From NCBI GenBank assembly GCA_027886185.1, contig WOAB01000864.1, positions 2,914,001 to 2,978,000 on the forward strand: a stretch of DNA of 64,000 bases, read 5' to 3'. This document shows, one piece after another, positions 12,022 to 23,146 of this stretch (position 1 is the first letter of the stretch; each line of letters opens with the position of its first letter). The notes beneath the pieces were generated by a model. The model searched no databases and was not told where the DNA came from. It worked only from the letters and a program-made list of their open reading frames with translations. Source of the stretch: Rheum nobile. Its lineage: Eukaryota > Streptophyta > Magnoliopsida > Caryophyllales > Polygonaceae. A program made the position numbers and the translations under genes.

Positions 12022-12345
12022 ATAAACGTATATATTATATAAAAAGAGGAATTACCAAGTACATATAAAGTTGTAACTTTAACTTAAATAATCAAAATTC
12101 AATTCAATGTTGAACACCCAGTCTTGACAAAAAAAAAACATTTGGTCTATTTAGTGAGGCGACAATCAATACGTGAATTACCATAAATGTATATATTATA
12201 TAAAAAGAGGAATTGACAAGTACATATAAAGTTGTAACTTTAACTTAAATAATCAAAATTCAATTAAAAGATGAACACTCAATCTTGACAAAAAAAACAT
12301 TTGGTCTATTTGGTGAGGCGACAATAAGTACGTGAATTATTTATT
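12022..12345. repeat. Tandem duplication of about 161 bp inside the hAT element
   Basis: The segment from CATAAACGTATATATTATAT (12,022) recurs at about 12,183 and stays similar through TTTGGTCTATTTxGTGAGGCGACAAT. The copies differ at several bases, so the duplication is not very recent. Confidence 0.75.
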
Positions 12346-12530
12346 TAGGTTTAATTTTATAAGAATAATAATCAATGTTGTTTTTTTATTAAAATGAATG
12401 AAATAAAGAATGTTGTATTGAAGAATTAAAGTGGGTTTAATTGTTTAAAAATGTACAAGCACCATTTTGAGATCATCTAAACTAATTAAACATTATATAA
12501 TACTTTTAAAAATATATATATTATATATTA

Positions 12531-14404
12531 GAGGCACGCTCTAGTAAAACGAGAGTTATGGTAAAACAAAAGTACTAATCTGGAGCGTTGAATTGATGGT
12601 GATGGATGGTTGGATGAATAGGGTATATAATAGATATGGTAGGGTGTAACTACCAAATCTACCCAAATATGGCAATTAATCAAAATTTTAATTAAAAAAA
12701 TATTAAATGGGTTGTTACAGGAGAGAGAAAGAGAAGATTATTCTCTTTCCTTAATCATAGGGTTTAAATTCTGATTTCGTAATTTGGTTTTCGCAATTTT
12801 ATAGATATTCATACAACCAGTAATCGATATTCATTCAAAATGTTTTGATATTCACGTAATTTGAAATCGATATTCATATAAGCAATATTCGATATTCATG
12901 AAAATAGTGTCGATATTCAGATTTTATTCCGCGTATGCTGATTATCGGTTATATAAATTAGGCGATATTCATACAAAGTGTATTGATATTCGTGTGTTCA
13001 AGCTTTTGGAAACGATTCATGATCTTCAAAACTTTTTGTTTGTATCTGGTGAATATCGCAAATCCAATTTTAAATATCGACTACTCAACGCATGAAACAA
13101 CATCCAACATGAATATGAACAACATTATAGTGAATATCACATCATACAATTTGAATATCAATTACTCAATGCATAACACTTTCAAAAGAATGTGTATGAA
13201 TATCACAATCCATAATTTGAATATCACATATAAAAATGTGAATATCAACTATAAATAACTCATATAACCCCATCAACAAGCAGAATCTGAATCCACGTGA
13301 ATATCAATTTTACTATAATGAATAACACCACAGAGAAACTGAATATCATATATCTAAATCATAAATATCAAAATACATAAATTATAACACTATAAATAAC
13401 ACCACACACGAAAACTGAATATCACATATACAATATCAAAACAAAACAAATAAATTGTAACACGAGCAATGTCAAATGTAATTCTTGCAAGAATTCCTCC
13501 TCTGCTGTACTGAACACCCCCTTGCTCAAATGCAATTCCTGCAAATACACATAGCAATGTCAAATTAAAATCACGAGCAAAAGTCCTAAACCCTAACTAA
13601 TGAAATCGACAGCAAAAAAGGGGGCGATACGAGATTCGGCTCAGGCGAATCTCAAATTGAAATCACGAATCCGTTGGAGATACGATTGAAAGTAAATCAC
13701 GAATCTCAAATTGGGTGCGGGTATAGGTTCGAACAGGGCGGGTGGATCTGGACTGGAGTTGCAGGCTCGACTTGGATCTGGGTGCGGAAGCGAGTTTCAG
13801 ACGGGTCCTGGTCGGCGGTATTGGTCGCCGATGGTCTGGGTTGAGGTAAATTCGGGGCTGGTGCGGCTCCGCGGCGAGGAGCGAAGGTGGTCGAGGAGCA
13901 GTAGCGCCGGGACTGGTTCGAGAAGAGGAGACGTAGCGCGGCGGCAGCAACCCGGTGAGGCTCGAGGTGGGTGGAGTCGGGCCGGTGGTCCGGTGTAGGG
14001 CTCGCAGCGGTTTGATGTGGGTGCGCGAGGTTGAGCGAGATGGGGGCTGTGAGTGGTGGGTCAGAGGTGGTTGGAGTCGGACCGAAGAATGGTGGTCGTC
14101 GGTGGTCTGTGCAAGGGAGGAGAGGGAGATAGATCTGAGAGGGAGAGAGTGGGAGATGAGGGCGTCGGTGAGGGTTAGAGGGGAGAGAGATCTGAGAAGG
14201 AGAGAGAATATGGAAAAGGGATAAAAAACCGTATCATTCAATTCCTAAAAATCCGGAATTGATATTAATTGTGTAGAGTATAGGGTAATTTCTTAATATG
14301 TATCTTAAATTGGTGTAATTCAGCCCATCCATTAAATCTCATCTAACGGATGTGATTAGTACTTCCGTTTTATCCTAAAAAGCCGTTTCACCAGATCTTA
14401 AATC
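12531..14404. mobile_element. Mutator-like element nested in the hAT element
   Basis: The element is flanked by the perfect 10-bp duplication TTATATATTA (12,521-12,530 and 14,405-14,414). The ends share an imperfect inverted repeat: left GAGGCACGCTCTAGTAAAAC, right (reversed) GATTTAAGATCTGGTGAAAC. A second matching block is AAAGTACTAATC on the left against GAAGTACTAATC on the right. The 10-bp duplication is AT-rich, so chance is a minor concern. The interior has a GATATTC-rich region and a GC-rich block (13,620-14,220) with Ser/Pro/Arg-biased open frames that I cannot assign. It may be gene-derived cargo. Confidence 0.65.
12785..13450. repeat. Degenerate GATATTCAT / GAATATCA array
   Basis: GATATTCA-type words recur every 15-30 bp from 12,800 to about 13,000. 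Their reverse complement TGAATATCA dominates from about 13,048 to 13,440. The array is not a strict tandem repeat. The switch of orientation near 13,010-13,050 gives it mirror-like symmetry. Confidence 0.6.
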
Positions 14405-14570
14405 TTATATATTAATAATATTGAATATCCGATAAATAAATATTTCGATCCGTATCATACTCAAGTAATAGGAAAAATCACCCGAATTAGGATAAAATGA
14501 AACAAACGTTTTCGAATACAGACTTTTAAAATTTGGACGGGATTTGATATTTTTTCTCACCCCTAATACA

Positions 14571-14629
14571 AAGGGCTTCCTTTTGAAGCTTCGATACAAA
14601 AAAAAAAAAAAAGGGCTTCCTTTTGAAGC
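14571..14629. repeat. Oligo-A insert between perfect 19-bp direct repeats
   Basis: AAGGGCTTCCTTTTGAAGC occurs at 14,571-14,589 and 14,611-14,629. Between the copies lie only TTCGATAC and a run of A. This is the footprint of an extremely 5'-truncated LINE or SINE insertion with its target duplication. A simple 40-bp tandem duplication is the alternative. It lies in the presumed 5' UTR of the NAT9-like gene. Confidence 0.6.
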
Positions 14630-14652
14630 GGTACAGAGAGCGAGCGAGAGAG

Positions 14653-17529
14653 ATGGGGTTGAGTTTGGAAGGGGAGAAAGTGATACTGGTTCTATACATG
14701 AAGGAGCACGTTCCCAAGTACCATCAATGGATGCAGGATCCGTTTCTCCTCCAGGTTACCGGGTCGGAGCCCCTTACCCTTCAAGAGGAGTATCGTATGC
14801 AGCTCTCTTGGACCCAAGATCCCAACAGTTAAGTCGTTCTTCATTCCCTTTTCACTCTCCGTTATTGCTTAGGGACATTTTTTCATGTTTTCCGTTGCTT
14901 TTATTATTGCTGAATTTCATTGATGTGGATGGGCTTTGCAGAGCGCACCTTCATTGTTTTGGATAAGCAGTTGATTGCGGGGGGATTTCAACATGGCCAA
15001 GCTCACGTGGAAGGTCATCTCTTCTGTCTATCTTTCAAACACACATCCTTTAATTGCAAAGGGTTTAAACTTTAGGGTTCAATTCTTAAATGAAATGCGT
15101 GCTCTCTTCATTTCTTATTTGCAGCTATGGTGGGTGATGTGAATATATACATGAATGATTTGGATGATCCTCAACTGGCTGAGGTTGAAATAATGATAGC
15201 TGAACCTAAGAGGTACTCTTTTGTTCCAACAATAATGGTGGTGTCTATTTAAATTCCAGTTGCTACAAATTACATTGTTTTTGATATGGGTGAAAACTTC
15301 CCAAAGTTTTGCTTCTCAAGATTACGTTTCTCATTGCTTGGACAAACGACGGATGCTGATTTTGCTGGTTGGGTTTTGTAAAGGACATAAACTGCTATCA
15401 GTTAATTTGGTCATGTTGAAGCATTTGTCATACCATGGTTCGGATATACTGGTTTTGTAAAGGACATAAACTTCCAGTTGCTACAAATTACATTGTTTTT
15501 GATATGGGTGAAAACTTCCCAAAGTTTTGCTTCTCAAGATTACGTTTCTCATTGCTTGGACAAACGACGGATGCTGATTTTGCTGGTTGGGTTTTGTAAA
15601 GGACATAAACTGCTATCAGTTAATTTGGTCATGTTGAAGCATTTGTCATACCATGGTTCGGATATACTGGTTTTGTAAAGGACATAAACTTCCAGTTGCT
15701 ACAAATTACATTGTTTTTGATATGGGTGAAAACTTCCCAAAGTTTTGCTTCTCAAGATTACGTTTCTCATTGCTTGGACAAACGACGGATGCTGATTTTG
15801 CTGGTTGGGTTTTGTAAAGGACATAAACTGCTAGCAGTTAATTTGGTCATGTTGAAGCATTTGTCATACCATGGTTCGGATATACTGGTTTTGTAAAGGA
15901 CATAAACTGAAGCATAGTCGAAGTTGTTACATTTCAGAGTCCTTGCCTGAGTGGATCCCTTTCAAAAATTATAGATGGATGTTGTTGTAGAAAACGGTAG
16001 AACAATGTGGTATGCTGCCCTATCAGTTGATAAATTTGCTTTTTGATTGTATTCACATAGCAAATGCTCAGATACTTTCTTGTAGGATCCGTCAATGACC
16101 TACCTGAAAAAGTCATCATGGTAGGAAAAAGAGAAATGATTAAGCATTTTCCTGTAGTTGTTAGTACAACAAATAGATGATAACAGGTCTGTGGTTGAGA
16201 AAAAATCTTCCAGATGAATGATTAACTCAATTGGGTATCAGAAGAAACTAAAAATGCATAAAAATGATTAACTCAATTAAGCATTTTGTTCTAAGACTTT
16301 ACACTTCATAGTGTTAGAAGACAAGTATCAGCTATCTTATTTCCAAGTTTCCACAGAATGTTGTTCGTCATCTTTAAGCCCATCTTTCTTGTCTGTTTTC
16401 TTCATCTTTCATCATGTTTATGCAACCCCGATATCTAATCATGTTGCCTCACTTATGTGCTTTAATAAGCATGATTCTTTTGTACTATGCTTCAACCTTT
16501 GTGAGGATTGTTCACTTAGAATATGCTATGGAGAGTCAATCCGCTTTCCTCTGCTTGAGAGTGAAAAACTGTCAATCTTCTGCAACTCTTTGGTAGAAGT
16601 GTAATATTCCTTTGGGAGTCACGTGCAATTTGTTATCGTGTTCTTGAGATTATATAGCTTGCTTGTATGTTTATCTACAGCCAGCTAGCATAAGTGATCA
16701 TGATAATCATCCTAAATGACTTGCACAAGTAAAGTGCGCTCCCACGTGGCAGTACTGGTTATGATATTGTGATATGTACCAAATTGTTCCCGAGTGGGAC
16801 GGTTCGTGTCTCATATGGGCTAGTCCATTTGCTCTCCTCAGACCTCAATCCATTAGTGGTGATAGTTATCCTTCAATCATCATTCCATCAGCGACAGGAA
16901 GGTCAATCATCTTTCTTGTTTGCCTTAAATTTCTAGTAACTAATACTCTACTATCTTTCTCTTGCTAGCATAGTCGTGGAAAAGCACTCGGAAAGAAATC
17001 AGTCTTGATGATGATGACCTTTGCAGTGAAAACACTCGGGATCCACACCTTCCGTGTTAAAATTGGAGAATCAAATGTTGCTTCACTTGATATGTTTCGC
17101 AAGCTGGTAATTATCTTTTTTGATGCCACCTCCTATACTATTGAGTGTGCCAATTTGATTTTATTACGAATACTGTTGTTTTTCAAGGCATTGTCACTTG
17201 ATTGATCGACTATCTCTCTTTATTTATGTAACAGGGTTTTGAGGATGCTTCATTTAGTGAAATGTTCAAAGAGGTAAGTAATAATACTATGGATGTGTTC
17301 ATGATTTGAGTTAGTTTTCAATTTGTATTGAACGTAAAAGAAGGCATTGGGCTTGAGTTGGAGCAAGGATATCAGTTTTGCGAAGTAGTTAATCAAAATA
17401 TATGAACCATGCCAATCACGTGATGATCTCCAAAATCCGGTTCTGCAGTGGACATTGGAACTACCTGTGACCGAATCCAAATTTGAAGAGTTTCGGCAAT
17501 ATCTTGGTAATGTGATCACTCATTCTTAG
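14653..17529 (+). CDS. NAT9: NAT9-type N-acetyltransferase (GNAT family), six exons
   Basis: The exons are 14,653-14,827, 14,942-15,013, 15,125-15,212, 16,974-17,106, 17,235-17,273 and 17,449-17,529. All introns are GT-AG, and the joined frame has 195 codons plus TAG. The product resembles eukaryotic N-acetyltransferase 9, a small GNAT enzyme; members transfer acetyl groups from acetyl-CoA to protein N-termini or amines. Seen directly: N-terminal MGLSLEGEKVILV with YHQWMQDP and SWTQDPN; central GDVNIYMNDLDDPQLAEVEI; the acetyl-CoA loop SRGKALGKKSV at about residues 112-122 (family pattern RGxGxG/A); and GESNVASLDMFRKLGFED. Length and motif order match the family. No stop or frame break was found. 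The exon 4 acceptor was chosen after CATAG because the earlier CTAG site breaks the frame. The substrate is not known from sequence. Confidence 0.92.
15254..15907. repeat. Three 218-bp tandem repeats in intron 3 of the NAT9-like gene
   Basis: Units start at 15,254, 15,472 and 15,690 (TTCCAGTTGCTACAAATTAC), an exact 218-bp period. They are nearly identical; I noticed CTATCAG against CTAGCAG in the third. Each unit also holds two copies of TTTTGTAAAGGACATAAAC, which may have seeded the unequal exchange. Small open frames within the units are by-products. Confidence 0.95.
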
Positions 17530-20234
17530 ATCTCTAGCTCTCGTTCCCACTTGCTGTTATCTATGTGTGTCAGTTCTACTTTTTCCACTGAGCTTTACTC
17601 TCAGGAGTACTATGGAAGTCTGAATGATATTTCTTGTTGAGACTACTTTATTACTCTTCTTGTTGGAAGGACGATACTTGTTTATTCATGGAGAACACCT
17701 AAAAAAGCTTTCAAATGATGCAAGATGGTTGTTCCTTGTTTGAATGATTTTGGTCTGTTTTGCTGATTTGGTCTCTTCTTGTCGCGGTTGGCGTTTAGGA
17801 CCAGGTAAATGCGCAATGCGAAAGCTCTAGCCCCGATTCTTTGACCATAATGGGCACCCCACAATTAAAATATCGTGCTTGTATAGATCTATTGTCTCCT
17901 ATGGAGCAAAAGAAACAAAAAAGGGGGAAAAAACTCCTACTCGGCTAAGTCTGTTTGAACCCATTTGAACTAAGTTGCCGTTCACAACCCATATACAATA
18001 CCCAGTGTTTCTCAACTGAAACTTTAGGATATTCACAACCCATGAACCGATTTGTACCAAACTGACTCGTATTTTGAATGACCTGGACCCATTCTTAAAC
18101 CGAACCCAAAAGAAGTTACTATGTAAGACTCAATAGACTTTAGGATATTCACAACCATATACCCAGACTCTCTCAACTGAAATCAGATAAAGGTCAAATA
18201 AATTTGAATCAGAAATTTATACACATTTATAGACAAAATTTCTTAATATGCTAGATTCCCATTTTCTTCTTCCAGAGAGGATAATTGACAATAAAAAACT
18301 AGAAATCTGATACTTCCAAAACTTAATAGGTAGTTTTTTAGAACTTTAATTTATTACAAATTTGAAAAACTCTCAATACATTGTGGATTCTGAGGTGGGT
18401 AAGGTTTATAAACTTTTTTTTTTTGAAATCTTTGAGTAGTCTATTGCCAGAAAAATAATTTTATACTAGTGTTTGTGTCAAGCACAAAATTAAAAATATT
18501 AAATATTTTTAATTATATGATATCAAAATTCACGAATTCAAATACGTTTATTATACTGAAAGATAATCAATGATCATTTTTTTGTATATTATCAATACTA
18601 AAGAAAATGCCTAAATCCTATGTGTCGTCACCACGTTCAATTCACCTATGTGTCATTGTCTATCCAACCATAATCCGTCACATCATTCATTCTTTTATAA
18701 AAAGAAAATATAACAGTAGGCCTGATTTAATTATATATAAACATTTAATTAAAAAAGTTTAATTATAAAAATATGCCAACTTAAGTTCCGAGAAGATATT
18801 AAAAAAATATATAAATTATTTTTAAAAAGTTTAAACATAATATTTAAACAATTATTTACACATAAATTAAATTGTATTGTATATCATGAATTAACTTACT
18901 AGAAAAATTATTGGTCTAATAAGTGATTTTCTTAATATGTGCAAACTTCTACTTACTATATTATATTATTTTCGTACGTATTAAAAAACTATTACTTTGT
19001 ATAGTAATCTCTAATTTTAAGTATGGTCGAGGCTATAACTCCAACTCCACAACCTTTAAATTATATGTTTTTTTGTAAACCATGGACAGTATTTTAATAT
19101 AGTTTCGATTTTTAAAGTTGATTTTGGATAATTTATTACTTACACAAATATAGTTTTATTTTTTTCAAAACTTTGAAGTCTTCAACTGACTTTTACGATA
19201 TTTCTAAAATTTAAAACTATAATATATAGTAGCTAAAATTTGAAACTTTGATTAGGGACGGTTAAGATTGTATATTGCAAACAGACCCCAAAAATAATTT
19301 TTTTGCTTTTACTTAATATTTAACCAACAACCCTAATCCAATACTAGGTATTAATTCATGATTAGTCAATTTGATTTTGCTTTTTAAAATTAAATTAATA
19401 AACATGGATCACATTTTCTTCTCATATTTCTTCTATTAATTACATTAAGAAAATTGATATATTTACTTCTATAATATTAATATTATAGTAAATCTCAGGT
19501 TTTAATATCTAAGTAATAAAATTTAGTTTAGTCTATATTATATCAATATCCATAACAAACTTAATCTTGATAACCAATAAAGTTAATATTCCACCACATA
19601 TATATCGAAGATTTAGTTTGCAATAGTTAAATAAAATATAATTTAATCTACATAATAACATGATATGACTCTACATGCATAAGATTTTATTTGAAACGAA
19701 AAATTTAATCTAATCCGATTAAAATATTTATATGTACTTAAATTTAGGAAATTTTAAACTAAATCGTCTAACAACATTATTCATTCAAATCACATTTGAT
19801 TGTAATCTCGCCAATATCTATTTACTTCAATAATAATTATGTCGTATGTTAATTTTATTTTACTAAATTCATTTTGTATTCAATATATTTCTTTTTTACT
19901 TAATTGATTTTAAATAACAAATTTTGCATTACCTAAATCTACTCCATTTAGAGTTATAAGATTTTAATTTTAATCTCTATATTTATAGAAATAAGAGTTG
20001 TAGATGTCACGATTTGGGTAGTTATGTTTCAGACAATCAACACATGTCAAGTTATCATAAGGTTATATATTGCATGTAGTCGTTGAGACCACATGCTTGT
20101 CATGATATTCGTTGTGCGCACATGTGAGTTAGTTGTTGAAGTCATGTATCATTTAGTCGTAACCCATGTGTCGTGAATCATGATTGAATTACCTGGTGTT
20201 AATAACATAAAAGAGATAATATTAAGAGTGTTAA
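17530..20234. other. AT-rich intergenic DNA downstream of the NAT9-like gene
   Basis: I see no recognisable gene, RNA gene or complete transposon. The first few hundred bases should hold the NAT9-like 3' UTR, but no poly(A) signal stands out. CTTTAGGATATTCACAACC occurs near 18,023 and 18,138, a partial local duplication. From 18,400 to 20,000 the sequence is very AT-rich. Confidence 0.5.
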
Positions 20235-20548
20235 TACTAAGGTTAGTGAGTTTATAATAGACAAAAAATGGGATAAACCCAAATTAGAATCTTTTCTCAA
20301 TAGAGAAACGGTTAACAAAATCATTGATATACCAATACATAATAATGATATTATAGATAGACTCTACTGAAAACCCAGTAAAAATGGATGCTTTTCAACC
20401 AAAACAGTCTTTGAGCTTATTACAAAACAAACATCCATACCAATTGATGAATTCTCTTGGATATGGGATCTTGTATCTCCCCCAAAGTTAAAAACTTTCT
20501 ATGGAAAATATGTCATAACTGATTACCAACCAAATTAAGATTAGTACA

Positions 20549-20954
20549 TGTGGTAGCATATTTTTGTACCATAAAGATTGATGAAACCGACGACGATAGA
20601 TCTCCCTAGAACCCGGTTGGCGAAGTGGATCTGCAAGGAAAAAAGATCAAGGGGAGGGCCGGGATCTCCCCTAAAGCCCCTCCGACGCTCAAGTCAGATT
20701 TGATCTGTAAATAATTCCCCATTCATGGTGGCTAGGGTTTTCTTGAAAGAGAAGAGAATGAATTAGATGGAAGCTAATTGAAACTTACGTTAATTAGGGT
20801 ACCTTTAGCATATTTAATACCTTGTTCCTCTTGGTCAATGGCTTGCTCCTTCTTAAAGGACCTTACAAAGCCCATTCGTAGCTTCTTGGATTTATATTAG
20901 TTAAATAATGATTTAGTAATAAATAAGCTTAGAAGATATATTTTTACCTCCACA
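20549..20954 (-). repeat. LTR, 406 bp (3' LTR in element sense)
   Basis: Starts TGTGGTAGCATA and ends ACCTCCACA on the plus strand. Next to it inside, GATCTGAGGGGCATT on the minus strand is a plausible polypurine tract. A segment reading AGATCTGACTTGAGCGTCGG on the minus strand of the partner LTR is conserved in the relative at 40.9 kb. Confidence 0.92.
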
Positions 20955-21059
20955 AATGCCCCTCAGATCCTTTAAGCTGAGTAAAGGTTAGAGGATTCGA
21001 ATAATAGCTTGTTGAGAGCCTGAATGGCTTGCGCGGTCTATGTCTTGATATGTGCGTCT

Positions 21060-21515
21060 TGTTTTCTTGAAGGGTGCGTTCTTGCACAATATCCGTATGC
21101 AATTATGGGGTGCGTTCCTGCAAAATGCCCGTAGACTTTAGGATGTGTTCTTGCACAATGCCCGTAGGCTTCTCTTAGGTGCGTTCTTGCACAATGCCCG
21201 TAAATTTTAGGGTGCGTTATTGCACAATGCTCGTAGGCTTCTCTTAGGTGCGTTCTTGCACAATGCCCGTAGATTTTAGGGTGTGTTCTTGCACAATGCC
21301 CGTAGATTTTAGGGTGCGTTCTTGCACAATGCCCGTAGGCTTCTCTTAGGTGCGTTCTTGCACAATGTGCGTTCTTGCATAATGCCCGTAGGCTATTCTT
21401 AGGTGCGTTCTTACACCATGTGCGTTCTTGCACAATGCCCGTAGGCTATTCTTAGGTGTGTTCTTACACCATTGCATTCTTGCACAATGCCCATAGGCTA
21501 TTCTAGGGTGGTCAC
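21060..21515. repeat. Tandem array of 34-37-bp units
   Basis: GTGCGTTCTTGCACAATGCC followed by CGTAG and a variable end recurs about 12-13 times. Unit ends alternate between a GATTTTAG type and a GCTTCTCTTAG type, giving a higher-order pattern. On the element's sense (minus) strand the array stays open and would encode repeats of GHCARTH. No spacers are unique, so it is not a CRISPR array. Confidence 0.9.
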
Positions 21516-22275
21516 AGGAGAGCAGCACTCACTGACTCGCTATGGCCCACCGACCGGCCTATTTGAGCGGCACTCACCGGCTTGGGCTAGTCGCAATCCG
21601 GGGTGGTCACAGGAGAGAAACACTCACTGACTTGCTATGGCCCACCGACCGGCCTATTTGAGCGGCACTCACCGGCTCGGGCTATTTGAGCGACGCTTGT
21701 CGGCTCGACTTCATGGTTGGCCATGAAGGTCGCGGGAGTGCAGCACTCACTGACTCTCCGTGACCCACGCTCGCTTCCTGTACTTAGGAGTTCTGCTCTT
21801 AGCTTTCTTAGCGTTGCAGCTAGCGTAGAAGCTAGTGTCATTTCTCATAGTGTTGCAGTTGGCGTGAAAGCTAGTACAATTTTTGTTTCTGAGCTGGTCT
21901 TGTGCAGCATCTCGTGCCCTTGTAGCCCAATGCTAATGAAATTGAGATTGATGGCGTTCGTGCCCTACTGCCCGTAGGCTAATATAATAAGATGGCAGCT
22001 TGTGCCTTTACGGCCTGTATGCTAATAAGATGACAACTCGTGCCCCTGTAACCTGTAGGCTAATAAGATGGCAACTCGTGCCCCTGTAGTTCATAGGCTA
22101 ATAAGATGGCAGCTCGTGCCCCTGTAGCTCGTAGGCTAATAGAAATAAGACGACAACTTGTGCCCCTGCTGCCCGTATGCTAATAGGATGTAGATGATGG
22201 CAGCTCGTGCCCCTGCGGCCCGTAGGCTAATAGAAATAAGACAACAGCTCGTGTCCCTGCGGCCCATAGGCTCAT
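21516..22275. repeat. Two further tandem arrays in the LTR element interior
   Basis: From 21,509 to about 21,720 a longer unit containing CACAGGAGAG, CACTCACTGACT and GCCCACCGACCGGCC is repeated. From about 21,950 to 22,275 a unit of about 36-40 bp built on GGCAGCTCGTGCCCCTG and CCCGTAGGCTAATA is repeated roughly eight times. Neither has a recognised function. Confidence 0.8.
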
Positions 22276-22604
22276 AGTTGGCTGTAAGTGGCTACTTGTT
22301 GTATCAAACAATATGTTTTATGCTTTCAACATAACCATAGAGAAATCAGTTTAATGGCCTTACTCATGGCCACTTGCAATTTAGCACTTCACAACAATCA
22401 ACATGTATCAATAAAAGTAATTTTTGAAAAATGTGATTATCATGCACTCAGAAAGAATGGTAGAAAACTTAGCTGATGAGTAGAGGCTTGAAGGGCCGAA
22501 AAACAATAAACTCTAGATAGGGTACGGGCTTCATGGCTCATCTCGTTTGCCCCACTCGCAAGCTCAACATAACTGAGGGCGAACTCCTTGCTTGCAACAT
22601 GTCA

Positions 22605-22875
22605 CGGTAACCGCACGGCCGTACACTAGACCGCACGGCCGTGCGTTTAGCAGATTTATTATTTTTTTATTTTTTTTTGCCGAAGCCACCGCACAGCCTG
22701 TGCGCTGGACCGCACGGCCGTGCAGAAGTTTTCCGCCATAGCCACCGCACGACCCTTGCGTTTTACCGCACGACCGTGCGGTGCGGCGATTTTCCGAACA
22801 TTCTTCTTGTGCAACAAGTCATAGCCACCGCACGGCCCGTGCGCTTGAATGCACGGCCGTGCGATGCAGAGATTT
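22605..22875. repeat. Array of palindromic CCGCACGGCCGTGCG motifs
   Basis: GCACGGCCGTGC-type palindromes, exact or with one or two changes, occur about eight times. They are arranged in pairs within units that also contain AGCCACCGCA and GATTTTCCG. In element sense they lie in the leader shortly after the primer-binding site. Matching unit pieces (GTGCGGTGGCTACG) occur near 41,293 and 41,352 in the related element. Confidence 0.85.
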
Positions 22876-23127
22876 TCCGAGGTATTTCTGAACTCTTTGG
22901 CGTACCAAGTGCAAGTACGCTCTTGATCCGCTCATTAATTCTTCATACTACGCATATTCTTTAAACAAAATCCGTAGGGCTTGCTGTGTGCCCCGACTGG
23001 CTTGTGTTCCAGCTGTGCTCCTTCGCGCTCTGCTTGCGTTGGTTCGAACCGGGCTTGTCGGACTCACTTTCTACTCCAATCAGATCGGGGGTCCCTAGGG
23101 ATTTGTTTGTCGCCGGCCGCCATCGGT

Positions 23128-23144
23128 CCCCACGGACGGCGCCA
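23128..23144 (-). other. Primer-binding site, TGGCGCC class
   Basis: On the minus strand this reads TGGCGCCGTCCGTGGGG, two bases inside the right LTR. The TGGCGCCG start is a common plant LTR-element primer site, assigned to tRNA-Asp or tRNA-Arg in different families; I cannot choose between them. The same site occurs at 41,043 as TGGCGCCGTCTGTGGGG. Confidence 0.8.
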
Positions 23145-23146
23145 AA

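Larger units (their letters stand above)
11708..14565. mobile_element. hAT element, non-autonomous, 2,858 bp
   Basis: The ends are TAGGGGTGAGCAAAA on the left and the inverted TAGGGGTGAGAAAAA on the right. They are flanked by the perfect 8-bp duplication ATACAAAG (11,700-11,707 and 14,566-14,573). Next to both ends are the GATCCG-type repeats typical of plant hAT elements (TATCCGATCCGATCCGG near 11,729; ATTTCGATCCGTATC near 14,442). An 8-bp duplication with short TAGGGGTG ends is the hAT signature. No transposase coding remains. A second transposon (12,531-14,404) accounts for most of its length. It sits 88 bp before the NAT9-like start codon. Confidence 0.88.

Noticed and set aside
13663..14241. 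192-codon minus-strand open frame
   Set aside because: Ser/Pro/Arg-biased with no domain; explained by the GC-rich block of the nested Mutator-like element. Could be captured coding sequence, but nothing identifies it.
15260..15896. Three identical 66-codon open frames
   Set aside because: They are one frame repeated by the 218-bp intron repeats, with no family match and inside an intron of the NAT9-like gene.
21060..22275. CRISPR-like array
   Set aside because: Units are directly repeated without unique spacers and lie inside a plant LTR element.
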